A stretch of DNA of 32,748 nt from positions 1-32,748 of the IMG/VR virus record IMGVR_UViG_3300032561_000080; one strand, given 5' to 3'. Source of the stretch: a virus. The notes beneath the pieces were generated by a model, which was given only the letters and a program-made list of their open reading frames with translations, did not search any database and was not told the origin of the DNA. Position numbers and translations under genes: made by a program. Shown one piece after another: positions 15,461 through 22,751 of the stretch (position 1 is its first letter; every line of letters begins with the position of its first letter).

Positions 15461-16679
15461 TGTCCCACCTGCAAATCATTAAATTGCTAAGGTTGCTTTC
15501 TGACACTGGCTCCATTACATCTGATATGTTGCCTGCGTGGTTGATGTACGCAAACTTAAAGCCAGGAAAGTCTTTTTCAGTTAAACCGTGCAGCTTATGA
15601 TGCTCACCCCAAAAGCCTTTTGGCTCATTATGAGGTACCGTGATTAAAAGACGTTTGCAGTGGCTTTTTAGCCTATCTACGACCTCCAAACCATTGTCTA
15701 TATGCTCCACTACCTCAAACGCAATTATGGTGTCATAATCGCCTAAAATAAACTGGTTAATGTCCCCGCTAACAAATAGGTTATTAGGTCCGTCCCAGTT
15801 TTGCTCTTTGGCAACATCAACAATAATTGGGTCATAGTCTAACCCAAGGTAGTTAATGTAGTTATTAAAAAACTGCCTACCATAGCCAGTCGAGCAACCA
15901 ATTTCAAATACGCTATTGCCTGTAATATTTTGTGCTGCCCATTCGTATCTTTGCGTTTCTCTTGGAAACACTGGATCGCCTTTTAGGAACACAGCGCGCT
16001 CGTAGTTATTTGACAAGCGCCATCTATACCACTCAGGATTGTATTTCTTTGCTAACTTGAGCTCATTTAGCAAAAAGATATTATCCCAATTTTGTACTAG
16101 CTCTGTGTCGTGTACTGTACCCTCAGCCTTGTGGTAGATTGGGAACGTTCCATCGTCCCAGTTGGCTGCAATTTTGAAGCCTAACTTTTCAGCCTTGTAG
16201 CAAAACTCAATGTCCTCACAGCCGCCAACACCATAAGATTCGTTCAGTAAACCAACCTCATCAAACACTTTGCGGTCAATCATTACACAGAAAAATACAA
16301 CAAAACGGCTCTGTGTAATTTGAGAAAACTGTGTCCAAACTGCTGCGATGTCTGTATTAGCGTCTAGCTTTTCCAGCCAGTTGGGTCCTAATATTACGGT
16401 GTCGTTGTTTAGCAGTACAATTTTACGGGCTCTCGCCTTTTTAATTCCTGCGTTTGTAGCCTTAGCAAACCCAAGTGGAGTATCACTCCAACACATTCTA
16501 AAGTGCGGTACTGCTGTTGTTAAGTAGCGTAAATACGCTTCTGTATTGTCTGTACACCCGTTGGCCGATATAATCAGCTCTACGTCGTCCATGTTAGTGT
16601 ATTTAATTATTGAATCAATACACGGCTTTAAGTACTTCTCGCAGTTATTGTAAGTTGGTATTACAATGCTATATTTCAT
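15453..16679 (-). CDS. Bifunctional GT2 glycosyltransferase / SAM methyltransferase
   Basis: 408 aa. Residues 1-215 form a GT2 domain: YSIVIPTYNN at the start, SANGCTDNT (38-46), NNDT (91-94) as the DxD-like metal site, and GGCEDIEFC (152-160) as the acceptor-side ED motif. Residues about 240-408 form a class I methyltransferase: FEIGCSTGYG (258-267) is the SAM-binding motif I, followed by LGLDYDP and FEVVEHID. It is the first gene of the unit at promoter P4, preceded by CAGGAA. One protein could both add and O-methylate a sugar, a way of capping glycans. The likely target is the neighbouring fibres or host surface sugar (inference). Confidence 0.85.
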   Translation of the reverse strand: MKYSIVIPTYNNCEKYLKPCIDSIIKYTNMDDVELIISANGCTDNTEAYLRYLTTAVPHFRMCWSDTPLGFAKATNAGIKKARARKIVLLNNDTVILGPNWLEKLDANTDIAAVWTQFSQITQSRFVVFFCVMIDRKVFDEVGLLNESYGVGGCEDIEFCYKAEKLGFKIAANWDDGTFPIYHKAEGTVHDTELVQNWDNIFLLNELKLAKKYNPEWYRWRLSNNYERAVFLKGDPVFPRETQRYEWAAQNITGNSVFEIGCSTGYGRQFFNNYINYLGLDYDPIIVDVAKEQNWDGPNNLFVSGDINQFILGDYDTIIAFEVVEHIDNGLEVVDRLKSHCKRLLITVPHNEPKGFWGEHHKLHGLTEKDFPGFKFAYINHAGNISDVMEPVSESNLSNLMICRWDNE

Positions 16680-16720
16680 GTATTCCTGTCAAGTTCGTAC
16701 GAACCTATATTATATCGTCC

Positions 16721-16757
16721 TACTACCACTAATACGCAAAAAGGCTTTTAAGCGCCG
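16721..16757 (-). promoter_or_regulatory. Phage promoter P4 (CGGCG-N15-GCGTATTAGT)
   Basis: Core at 16737-16728, CGGCG (one mismatch) at 16757-16753, TA at 16722-16721, and a 42-nt leader to the ATG at 16679. The upstream box lies within the final codons of the glycine-rich gene (stop at 16748-16750). Confidence 0.78.
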
Positions 16758-18739
16758 TTAAAAAAGGCAAAGAAGTTGAAATTAGTAATTGCCCCAACAA
16801 GTTTATAAACAATAATAATACCGCCTTGTGCGCCAGCACCACCCCTACCCGTTGCATCGGAAAGCGGTAAACCTCCGCCACCGCCACCGCCGCCAAAGTA
16901 AGATGTATTTGATGCGGGGACTGTGTTACCTGATGTTCCACCTTCACCACCACCACCACCCATACCAACAACATCAGTTCCGACGCCGCCTATGCCGCCG
17001 GTTGAGATTGAATTTCCAAGACCACCAGAACCGCCGCCGCCACTAAATCCAGGGTTACCTTTTCCTGCAGAAGTTACGGCTGCGCCGCCGCCGGAACCCG
17101 CGTTGTTATTACCCCCAGCACCCGAAGAAGTGGCTACGATAGCATTTCCACCAGCAGATCCTCCTCCATTACCACCACCACCGCCACCGCCATAACTAGC
17201 CGAACCTGTACTAAATGAACCATTACCGCCAGTTCCTCCAACCCCTAATGGGCCACCAGCACCACCACCACCGCCACCGCCAACTCCGTTTCCTGCAACA
17301 GTGATTAGTGCGCCGGAACCGCCAGAACCGCCATTATAAGTGGAGCCTGCTCCACCACTTCCGCCAGTTGAAGATGTTGTGGTTGAAACCCCGCCACCCC
17401 CGCCTCCAGCAGAATAAGCGCCTGAGTTAAAGGTAGTAGAGCCACCAGCACCACCATTTGAACCAACAAATGCGGCAGTGCCACCTGCGCCTACAGCATA
17501 AGAAACACTGCCAGATAAGGTTAAATTGGTTGCTTTTGTATACCCACCACCACCACCGCCAGCTCCGCCAGCTCCGTTGGGAGCAGAATAGTAAGAACCT
17601 GCGCCGCCGCCGCCGCCACCAAAAAGGTGAATAGCATTGTTAGAGTTATTCCAGTTTGCAGGAACCGTCCAAGAGGTTCCGCCAGTTAATACATAAACAT
17701 ATTGGTTTGCCGTAGGTGTAGTAGCTGCAACACCAAGCACATTTGAATTTAATTGGGTATGAGTTCCAGCGTAAAAAGTAACTGGAGCAAGGTTAGAGGT
17801 TATATCCTGAACAATTAGATAATCAACTCCTGATGTTTGATTGGTAATTGTTAATGTCGCAGATGCTCCTGAAGAATTACTAACAACTGTTACTGGATTA
17901 CCAGAAGAACCACTGACAGACCAAGTTCCAATAGTTGTTGTAGTAGCAGATGGAAAAATAATAGTGTTTGCTACTGTTTTTTGACTATTTAATGTAGAAA
18001 ATGTATTTGAACCTGAAATAGTAAGGTTGGAAATTCCAGTAGCACCACCTATGGTTAATGTTCCATAAGTTAACCCACCACCAGCAAATGTCCTAGTTGC
18101 TGTTGATGTGCTAGATAAAACAATAGTAGAAGAGGCACCGCTAAATGTAAGACCTGTGGTTGTAGCAAATGACCACATTGTTCCTGAGTTACTTAATGTA
18201 ATTGTAGAAGTGCCAAGTGTTAAAGTTGCTGTTCCTGTTGCGCTATAAACAAAACTGGCGCAAGAAATATTGTAATTTCCAGTATTTAAACTACCATTGG
18301 TTAAGGTTATTGCTCCTGTTGTTGTTAAAGCACTTCCTAAAGTCCAACCACCTCCAACACCATTAAAAATAACTATTGCCAAAGATTTACCATTTGTAGT
18401 AATGGTTTTTCCTGTTGTAGTAGCCGCAAAAGTAACTGTGGCATTACTGGTAGACGCATTAAATGAACCGCCTGATGGAAAAGTTAAATTTCCATATACA
18501 GAATATGTTGATGCTGTTGTTCCTAAATTAATAGCTTGAGAAGCAGTAACAGTTAAGTTATTACAAACTGCTCCTGTGCAAAAAATTGTTCCTGTTCCTG
18601 AGTTTGTATCAATTACAGCATCATCGGAAGAAGTTGGAGGCCCTACTAATCCACCTACTCCCCCTGAAGTTAATGCCCAGTTAGTATTGCTAGACGTATT
18701 CCAGGTGCCTGTTCCACCAACCCAATAGTAAGTAGCCAT
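16748..18739 (-). CDS. Glycine-rich tail adhesin with beta-helical stem
   Basis: 663 aa. It begins YYWVGGTGTWNTSSNTNW, a start found in phage beta-solenoid proteins. Residues about 30-350 are repeated short strands (ATVTFAATTTG, TLTLGTSTITLS, LTISGSNTF) suggesting a beta-helix. From about 370 to 640 the sequence is dominated by Gly runs of 4-9 residues in GGGGGG, GGAGG and GGNGG patterns, as in adhesins that pack polyglycine-II helices (for example phage S16 gp38). It ends in a short beta segment (GGIIIVYKLVG, FNFFAFFNGA). It is the last gene of its unit and its start overlaps the previous stop (TAATG). Host-receptor binding is the likely role. Confidence 0.82.
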   Translation of the reverse strand: MATYYWVGGTGTWNTSSNTNWALTSGGVGGLVGPPTSSDDAVIDTNSGTGTIFCTGAVCNNLTVTASQAINLGTTASTYSVYGNLTFPSGGSFNASTSNATVTFAATTTGKTITTNGKSLAIVIFNGVGGGWTLGSALTTTGAITLTNGSLNTGNYNISCASFVYSATGTATLTLGTSTITLSNSGTMWSFATTTGLTFSGASSTIVLSSTSTATRTFAGGGLTYGTLTIGGATGISNLTISGSNTFSTLNSQKTVANTIIFPSATTTTIGTWSVSGSSGNPVTVVSNSSGASATLTITNQTSGVDYLIVQDITSNLAPVTFYAGTHTQLNSNVLGVAATTPTANQYVYVLTGGTSWTVPANWNNSNNAIHLFGGGGGGAGSYYSAPNGAGGAGGGGGGYTKATNLTLSGSVSYAVGAGGTAAFVGSNGGAGGSTTFNSGAYSAGGGGGGVSTTTSSTGGSGGAGSTYNGGSGGSGALITVAGNGVGGGGGGGAGGPLGVGGTGGNGSFSTGSASYGGGGGGGNGGGSAGGNAIVATSSGAGGNNNAGSGGGAAVTSAGKGNPGFSGGGGSGGLGNSISTGGIGGVGTDVVGMGGGGGEGGTSGNTVPASNTSYFGGGGGGGGLPLSDATGRGGAGAQGGIIIVYKLVGAITNFNFFAFFNGA

Positions 18740-18939
18740 TATTGCGCTACCTCAATTGGTGCATTAGGGTCGATAAAATCTGTGCCGTTCCATATCCAGC
18801 CTATTTGTGCGTCATTCCCATCTGCGTCAGGGGTAACGATAAGCTGGCAATCAGGATACGGACATGGGTCAGTTGGTTCAGCAATAATTATGTTAATTAC
18901 TAAACCATCCGAGAGTTGGCAGACAGCGCAAGTAGTCAT
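18739..18939 (-). CDS. Small fibre-associated protein
   Basis: 66 aa between two fibre genes. It contains CAVCQLSDG at the N-terminus, DPCPYPDCQL in the middle and a closing IGWIWNGTDFIDP motif. The latter ending is frequent in small phage proteins next to tail fibres. Four cysteines in CxxC and C-x4-C arrangement could bind a metal, but this is uncertain. It starts two bases after the stop of the Gly-Tyr-Ser fibre and overlaps the glycine-rich gene by one base, so it is co-translated with both. It may be an assembly factor or minor tip component. Confidence 0.7.
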   Translation of the reverse strand: MTTCAVCQLSDGLVINIIIAEPTDPCPYPDCQLIVTPDADGNDAQIGWIWNGTDFIDPNAPIEVAQ

Positions 18940-18940
18940 A

Positions 18941-20512
18941 TTAAGCTTGTTGTGCTAAAGCAATTACGTCCCAAGTTGTGGAAGCCGTATTGTAAATACA
19001 TCCAACATACAATATTTTATTGATTGTTGTTGAAGTTGGCAAGGTTGTTCCCACAATTCTGTAAATTGAGTTCCAAGATAAAGTTTGTGATGTGCCGTTA
19101 TCCAAAATACGGATAATTAGTTTTTGAGCGTCCACTGGGCTGCCACTTGGCGCATTGATAGTAAGGCCAGTAGCCAACGCGGTAACTTCGTACTGGTCTG
19201 TTGTTCCGGCGTTTGGTGTGATGGATGACGCGCTGGTTGTTGAAGTAACCCTAGGTGCAACATAGGTGTTTGCGCCAGAGTAACCAGAATAACCAGAGTA
19301 GCCTGATATACCAGAACCGCTATAGCCAGAGATACCAGAACCGCTATAGCCCGATATTCCACTATAGCCAGAAATACCAGAACCGCTATAGCCAGAGATA
19401 CCAGAATAGCCCGATATACCAGAACCACTGTAACCAGAAATACCGGAGCCACTATAGCCTGAGATACCACTATAGCCAGAAATACCACTGAATCCACTAT
19501 AGCCAGAAATACCACTGAATCCACTATAGCCAGAAATACCACTGAATCCACTATAGCCAGAAATACCACTGAATCCACTGAATCCACTGAATCCACTATA
19601 GCCAGAAATACCAGAACCACTGTAGCCAGAAATACCACTAAATCCACTATATCCAGATACGCCGCTATATCCTGAAATTCCACTATAGCCTGATAATCCT
19701 AAACCACTATATCCAGAATATCCCGAAATACCCGAACCGCTGTAGCCAGATACACCCGAACCACTATAGCCAGATATACCACTATAGCCAGATATACCAC
19801 TATAGCCAGATATACCACTATAGCCAGATATACCACTATAGCCAGATATACCACTATAGCCAGATATACCACTATAGCCAGATATACCACTATAGCCAGA
19901 TACACCACTATAGCCTGAGATACCACTATATCCCGAAATACCGCTGTAACCAGATATACCTAAACCACTATACCCCGAATACCCAGAAATACCCGAACCG
20001 CTATACCCAGATATACCTGAACCACTATAGCCTGATATACCACTATAGCCTGATATACCACTATAGCCACTAAAGCTAGAGTAACCACTGTAACCAGATA
20101 TACCGCTGTAGCCTGATGCTCCGCTGTAACCGGAAATGCCTGAACCACTATAACCAGATATGCCGGAGCCACTGTAACCGCTGTAGCCGCTAAATCCTGA
20201 TTTGCCACTGTAGCCACTGATACCACTATAGCCGCTAAATCCGCTAAAGCCACTATATCCAGAAAAACCACTATATCCAGACCAGCCGGATACTGGACCA
20301 ACAACTTCGGTCGAGCCGTCGCTGTAGTAGATAATTAAATCGCCGTTTGACGGGTTGTAAACAATGTTGGTAATCAGTTTACCAGGCGAAGCTGCGTTGG
20401 CAATCTGGGATACAGAAGCCTGCTTGGTAACACCTCGTTGTACTACAGGTACCTGTTCGTCACCAGTTAACGTGGTGGCTATGGGTAGCTGGGTTATCGA
20501 CTGATCGGCCAT
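18941..20512 (-). CDS. Collagen-like Gly-Tyr-Ser tail fibre (long repeat copy)
   Basis: 523 aa. Residues 1-75 (SITQLPIATTLTGDEQVPVV) are a typical fibre attachment domain. About 76-413 is a nearly unbroken series of G-[Y/F/I]-S triplets, with Gly every third residue, periodically interrupted by GSG, which shifts the phase. About 414-523 is a beta-rich C-terminal domain (LTINAPSGSPVDAQKLIIRI, LSWNSIYRIVG) known from phage fibres. Collagen-like, but with aromatic and Ile residues instead of Pro in the X position. No good Shine-Dalgarno is seen; translation may be coupled to the preceding gene, whose stop is three bases before the ATG. Confidence 0.85.
   Translation of the reverse strand: MADQSITQLPIATTLTGDEQVPVVQRGVTKQASVSQIANAASPGKLITNIVYNPSNGDLIIYYSDGSTEVVGPVSGWSGYSGFSGYSGFSGFSGYSGISGYSGKSGFSGYSGYSGSGISGYSGSGISGYSGASGYSGISGYSGYSSFSGYSGISGYSGISGYSGSGISGYSGSGISGYSGYSGLGISGYSGISGYSGISGYSGVSGYSGISGYSGISGYSGISGYSGISGYSGISGYSGISGYSGISGYSGSGVSGYSGSGISGYSGYSGLGLSGYSGISGYSGVSGYSGFSGISGYSGSGISGYSGFSGFSGFSGISGYSGFSGISGYSGFSGISGYSGFSGISGYSGISGYSGSGISGYSGSGISGYSGISGYSGSGISGYSGISGYSGSGISGYSGSGISGYSGYSGYSGANTYVAPRVTSTTSASSITPNAGTTDQYEVTALATGLTINAPSGSPVDAQKLIIRILDNGTSQTLSWNSIYRIVGTTLPTSTTINKILYVGCIYNTASTTWDVIALAQQA
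19484..19591 (-). repeat. Tandem 27-bp repeats in the fibre gene
   Basis: The unit reads CCACTATAGCCAGAAATAC plus CACTGAAT on the plus strand and encodes GFSGISGYS. It recurs three to four times nearly perfectly. Coordinates are approximate because the array grades into diverged copies on both sides. Confidence 0.75.
19761..19904 (-). repeat. Eight tandem 18-bp repeats in the fibre gene
   Basis: The plus-strand unit CCACTATAGCCAGATATA starts at 19761 and repeats every 18 bases. Seven copies are perfect and the eighth differs at one base. Each encodes GYSGIS on the minus strand. Identity at silent sites points to recent copy-number expansion by slippage or recombination. Confidence 0.93.
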
Positions 20513-20515
20513 TTA

Positions 20516-21142
20516 TTATGTTGTATATGTGAAAGCACCGTGAGAGGTGCCAGTGCCAAATGGAGAAATTACAGCAACGTCCACCAAACCGGTAATTGGG
20601 TATGCTGGTGTCATTGCGTTTATTTGAGTAGAGTTAATTAATTCAAATGGTGTTATTACACCACCGAATGTAACCGTGTTTACATCTGTGAAGTTTGCGC
20701 CGGTGATAATTACGAATGTATTTCCAGCTTTTGGACCTGTGTTTGGTGAAACACCGTACACGTATGGGTTTAATACCATTGGTGATGGTACAACGTTACT
20801 TGCTTTGTTTAAGTCGCCGGTACCATTTGCGTAAGTACCGTCAGTGCCTTCAATAAAGATGTCGTTCTGAGCTGTAAAGCCTGTCTCTGTTAAGAGATTG
20901 TTACCACCAATTGGGCCAGTGGCAATGTCCACGTCTGGGCGCGGAAAACGTAACGCAATGTTTTCAGTTTGACGTGCTGGCAAACGCCATGGGTCAAAGT
21001 TATCCAGGTCGTCCTTGCACACCCGCATGCCAGGGAAGTTTGGATCTGGCATGAGGTCAACATAGGCGAACTTCCTATTGCAGCGGTCACAGACCGCTAC
21101 AGATAGGACAGAATTACCTCTTGTATCAATGTAGACAGGCAT
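20516..21142 (-). CDS. Zn-ribbon-like and IPT/TIG-domain virion protein
   Basis: 208 aa. N-terminal CDRC (Cys18, Cys21) and VCKDD (Cys42, with Asp where a second Cys is often found) form a degenerate zinc-ribbon motif, followed by FDPWRLPARQTENI and FPRPD, a pattern frequent in phage proteins placed near fibres. Residues about 127-208 (YGVSPNTGPKAGNTFVIITG, NVNTVTFGG-like, ending GAFTYTT) form an IPT/TIG immunoglobulin-like domain, common in extracellular adhesion and in phage surface proteins. AAGGCG precedes the ATG. It may decorate the capsid or link fibres; that is inference. Confidence 0.78.
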   Translation of the reverse strand: MPVYIDTRGNSVLSVAVCDRCNRKFAYVDLMPDPNFPGMRVCKDDLDNFDPWRLPARQTENIALRFPRPDVDIATGPIGGNNLLTETGFTAQNDIFIEGTDGTYANGTGDLNKASNVVPSPMVLNPYVYGVSPNTGPKAGNTFVIITGANFTDVNTVTFGGVITPFELINSTQINAMTPAYPITGLVDVAVISPFGTGTSHGAFTYTT

Positions 21143-21151
21143 TTAAGCGCC

Positions 21152-21949
21152 TTAGATTGCTGATGCTAACGCTTGACCGTCGTTTTGAACCAAAAATCCT
21201 TCAATATATGCTGCAACGTGCTGAGAAGAACTATCACTCGTTGAAAAAGCAAAAGTCAAATCGGCTTTTTGTTGAAACACATTTGGCGCATAACGGTGCA
21301 CATCCATAAACAATGTGAAGCTAATTTGTGCGGTAGAAAGATTGATGCCATTTGTGGTATTAGTCAGATTGTAAAAAATGTATACGTTGCTAGACAAGCT
21401 ACTACCAGACCAAGCATTAATGCGATTAAGGTAAAATGTGTATCCATTTGGGACAGTGTACACTGTCATTTGGCTACGACCTAAACCGGGGTTAATTTGT
21501 GCATAAGTTGTGCTTCCATTTTTTACGGTAATTGTGCCTGCATTGCTGGTTTGACCGGAAGCTACTGCAGTCATAACAATGCTGTTAATGCGTAAAAATT
21601 GGTTAACTGTGGTTACACCGGTTGTACCGTTTAGAGATACTACTTCAGTTAATTGGTTGTAGTTTGCGTCAAGACCGTTGATAGTTACTTTTGCGGGGCT
21701 TACATCACTTGTAGATGAGCTTACAACAGTCATAGTTAAAGCAGTGCTAGGGAAAGTATACGCTGTTGCATTTTCCCACAATGGGATTGATGTGCCTGCC
21801 ACTGCTGCATTGTAACCATTAATGTTGACCAAAGAGTGGCCCATGATTTGGCCACGAGAAACTTGTAAATCAAATGGTTCTGTACGACCGACTTTGGTAA
21901 CAGATTCAACTGCTGCTGGGATATTTTGTAGATTTGTTACGAGTGCCAT
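21152..21949 (-). CDS. Putative virion structural protein
   Basis: 265 aa, beta-rich throughout, with VTKVGRTEPFDLQVSRGQI near the start, a VTINGLDANYNQLTEVVSL segment resembling an Ig-like or jelly-roll strand pattern, a Tyr/Asn-rich centre (YTVPNGYTFYLNRINAW) and a C-terminal FAFSTSDSSSQHVAAYIEGF. Proteins with this pattern, especially VPNGYTFYL-x-R, occur among phage structural proteins after the capsid gene. AAAGGA precedes the ATG. A head- or tail-surface role is likely but the exact position in the virion is unknown. Confidence 0.72.
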   Translation of the reverse strand: MALVTNLQNIPAAVESVTKVGRTEPFDLQVSRGQIMGHSLVNINGYNAAVAGTSIPLWENATAYTFPSTALTMTVVSSSTSDVSPAKVTINGLDANYNQLTEVVSLNGTTGVTTVNQFLRINSIVMTAVASGQTSNAGTITVKNGSTTYAQINPGLGRSQMTVYTVPNGYTFYLNRINAWSGSSLSSNVYIFYNLTNTTNGINLSTAQISFTLFMDVHRYAPNVFQQKADLTFAFSTSDSSSQHVAAYIEGFLVQNDGQALASAI

Positions 21950-21973
21950 AATAATTTCCTTTAAAAGTTAGTA

Positions 21974-21992
21974 CGGGGGCGGTTAGCCCCCG
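21974..21992 (-). other. Strong intergenic hairpin
   Basis: A perfect 7-bp GC-only stem (21974-21980 with 21986-21992) with a 5-nt loop lies between the 188-aa and 265-aa genes, 24 bases before the next ATG. No U-run follows on the minus strand, so it is not a standard terminator. It may stabilise or insulate mRNA segments. Confidence 0.7.
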
Positions 21993-22001
21993 AGGCAATT
22001 A

Positions 22002-22568
22002 TTATTGGTTTGTGTAACCTTGGCCAACGTTGATGATCGAACCAGTGTAGTTACGTGGTGTATATTCTACGTTGAATGTACCAGCCAATGTACCAGTAAT
22101 TGCACTGATAGCAGCTTGGTTAAATACAATAGTTGCGTCCAATGTACCGATGTTTGCCAACAAAGCTGTAGCTGCGTCAGTAGCTGCAAAGCTGATTGTG
22201 TCGATACCAGGAGTGGTAGAAGGAGTAATTGTACCGATTGTTGTGTTGGTTACCGCACCAGTTGTTGGGTTTGTAACAGCCAATTGAACTGTGTAAGCAC
22301 CACCAGTTAAAGCTGAAGGTGTAGTTGTTTGGTAGAACTTAATGTTCTCAATAATTGCGCCAGCTGGTAATACTAATGGGGTTGCTGTAGTTTGGCCAAC
22401 TGCAAAAGTAGGTACGTTAGTAGCTGCACTAGCTGTTGCGGTAATTGGGGTAATTACAGCTTGCTGAGTTGTGCGGGCTGCGCCAGTGTTATCTGGAGCG
22501 ATTACGCCGTTGTTTGTTGGGTTGTTGTATTTGTAGATTCGGACTGGGCCGGTGTATGATACTGACAT
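22002..22568 (-). CDS. Putative virion structural protein (Ala/Thr-rich)
   Basis: 188 aa, composed almost wholly of Ala, Thr, Val, Ile and Gly, with beta-strand patterns (YTVQLAVTNPTTGAVTN, GTLDATIVFNQ). The centre resembles a jelly-roll or Ig-like surface domain, and the C-terminus ends NYTGSIINVGQGYTNQ. It is the first gene after the capsid terminator and promoter P5 and has TAGGAAA upstream. No family is named. The composition suggests an exposed capsid or fibre-base protein. Confidence 0.72.
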   Translation of the reverse strand: MSVSYTGPVRIYKYNNPTNNGVIAPDNTGAARTTQQAVITPITATASAATNVPTFAVGQTTATPLVLPAGAIIENIKFYQTTTPSALTGGAYTVQLAVTNPTTGAVTNTTIGTITPSTTPGIDTISFAATDAATALLANIGTLDATIVFNQAAISAITGTLAGTFNVEYTPRNYTGSIINVGQGYTNQ

Positions 22569-22592
22569 TTTTGATTTCCTATCAAGAGGGCA

Positions 22593-22647
22593 TCCACACT
22601 AGATACTTGACTATCTCACCGGGTAGATTACGGGAGCTATATGTGGA
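22593..22647 (-). promoter_or_regulatory. Structured 5' leader of the fibre/structural unit
   Basis: The inferred 90-nt leader between promoter P5 and the ATG at 22568 can form an outer 6-bp stem (22593-22598 with 22642-22647) enclosing a small hairpin (22601-22605 with 22612-22616, 6-nt loop). The other leaders in the window are 0-43 nt, so this one is unusually long. A regulatory or stabilising role is possible. Confidence 0.4.
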
Positions 22648-22657
22648 CTATTCTACC

Positions 22658-22694
22658 TATATTTACTAATACGCTAAATTCTTATAAAACGCCC
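22658..22694 (-). promoter_or_regulatory. Phage promoter P5 (GGGCG-N15-GCGTATTAGT)
   Basis: Core at 22674-22665, perfect GGGCG at 22694-22690, and TA at 22659-22658. It starts nine bases downstream of the capsid terminator, so it can restart transcription for the 188-aa gene and the fibre genes. This terminator-then-promoter order is the best positional evidence that the element is a promoter. Confidence 0.85.
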
Positions 22695-22702
22695 TAAATA
22701 GC

Positions 22703-22731
22703 AAAAAAGCCACCTTGTGGGTGGCTTTTTT
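22703..22731 (-). terminator. Intrinsic terminator after the major capsid gene
   Basis: On the minus strand, A6, then a GCCACC/GGTGGC 6-bp stem with a 5-nt loop, then T6. It begins about 20 bases after the capsid stop codon. The flanking A- and T-runs extend the stem and make it nearly symmetrical, but all genes here run on the minus strand. Confidence 0.92.
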
Positions 22732-22751
22732 GACTTACTGCGAGGTTTTGA

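Noticed and set aside
19761-19904. CRISPR array.
   Set aside because: The repeats abut without spacers and stay in the coding frame, so they are protein-coding tandem repeats.
19117-20304. Three alternative minus-strand frames of 75-188 codons within the long fibre gene.
   Set aside because: They are frame-shifted readings of the 18- and 27-bp repeats, with no ribosome-binding sites and no domain pattern. The G-x-S frame has recognisable N- and C-terminal domains.
22005-22310. Cys-rich plus-strand open frame of 101 codons.
   Set aside because: It is antisense to a structural gene with a good ribosome-binding site; the Cys-rich content is a by-product of the Ala/Thr codons opposite.
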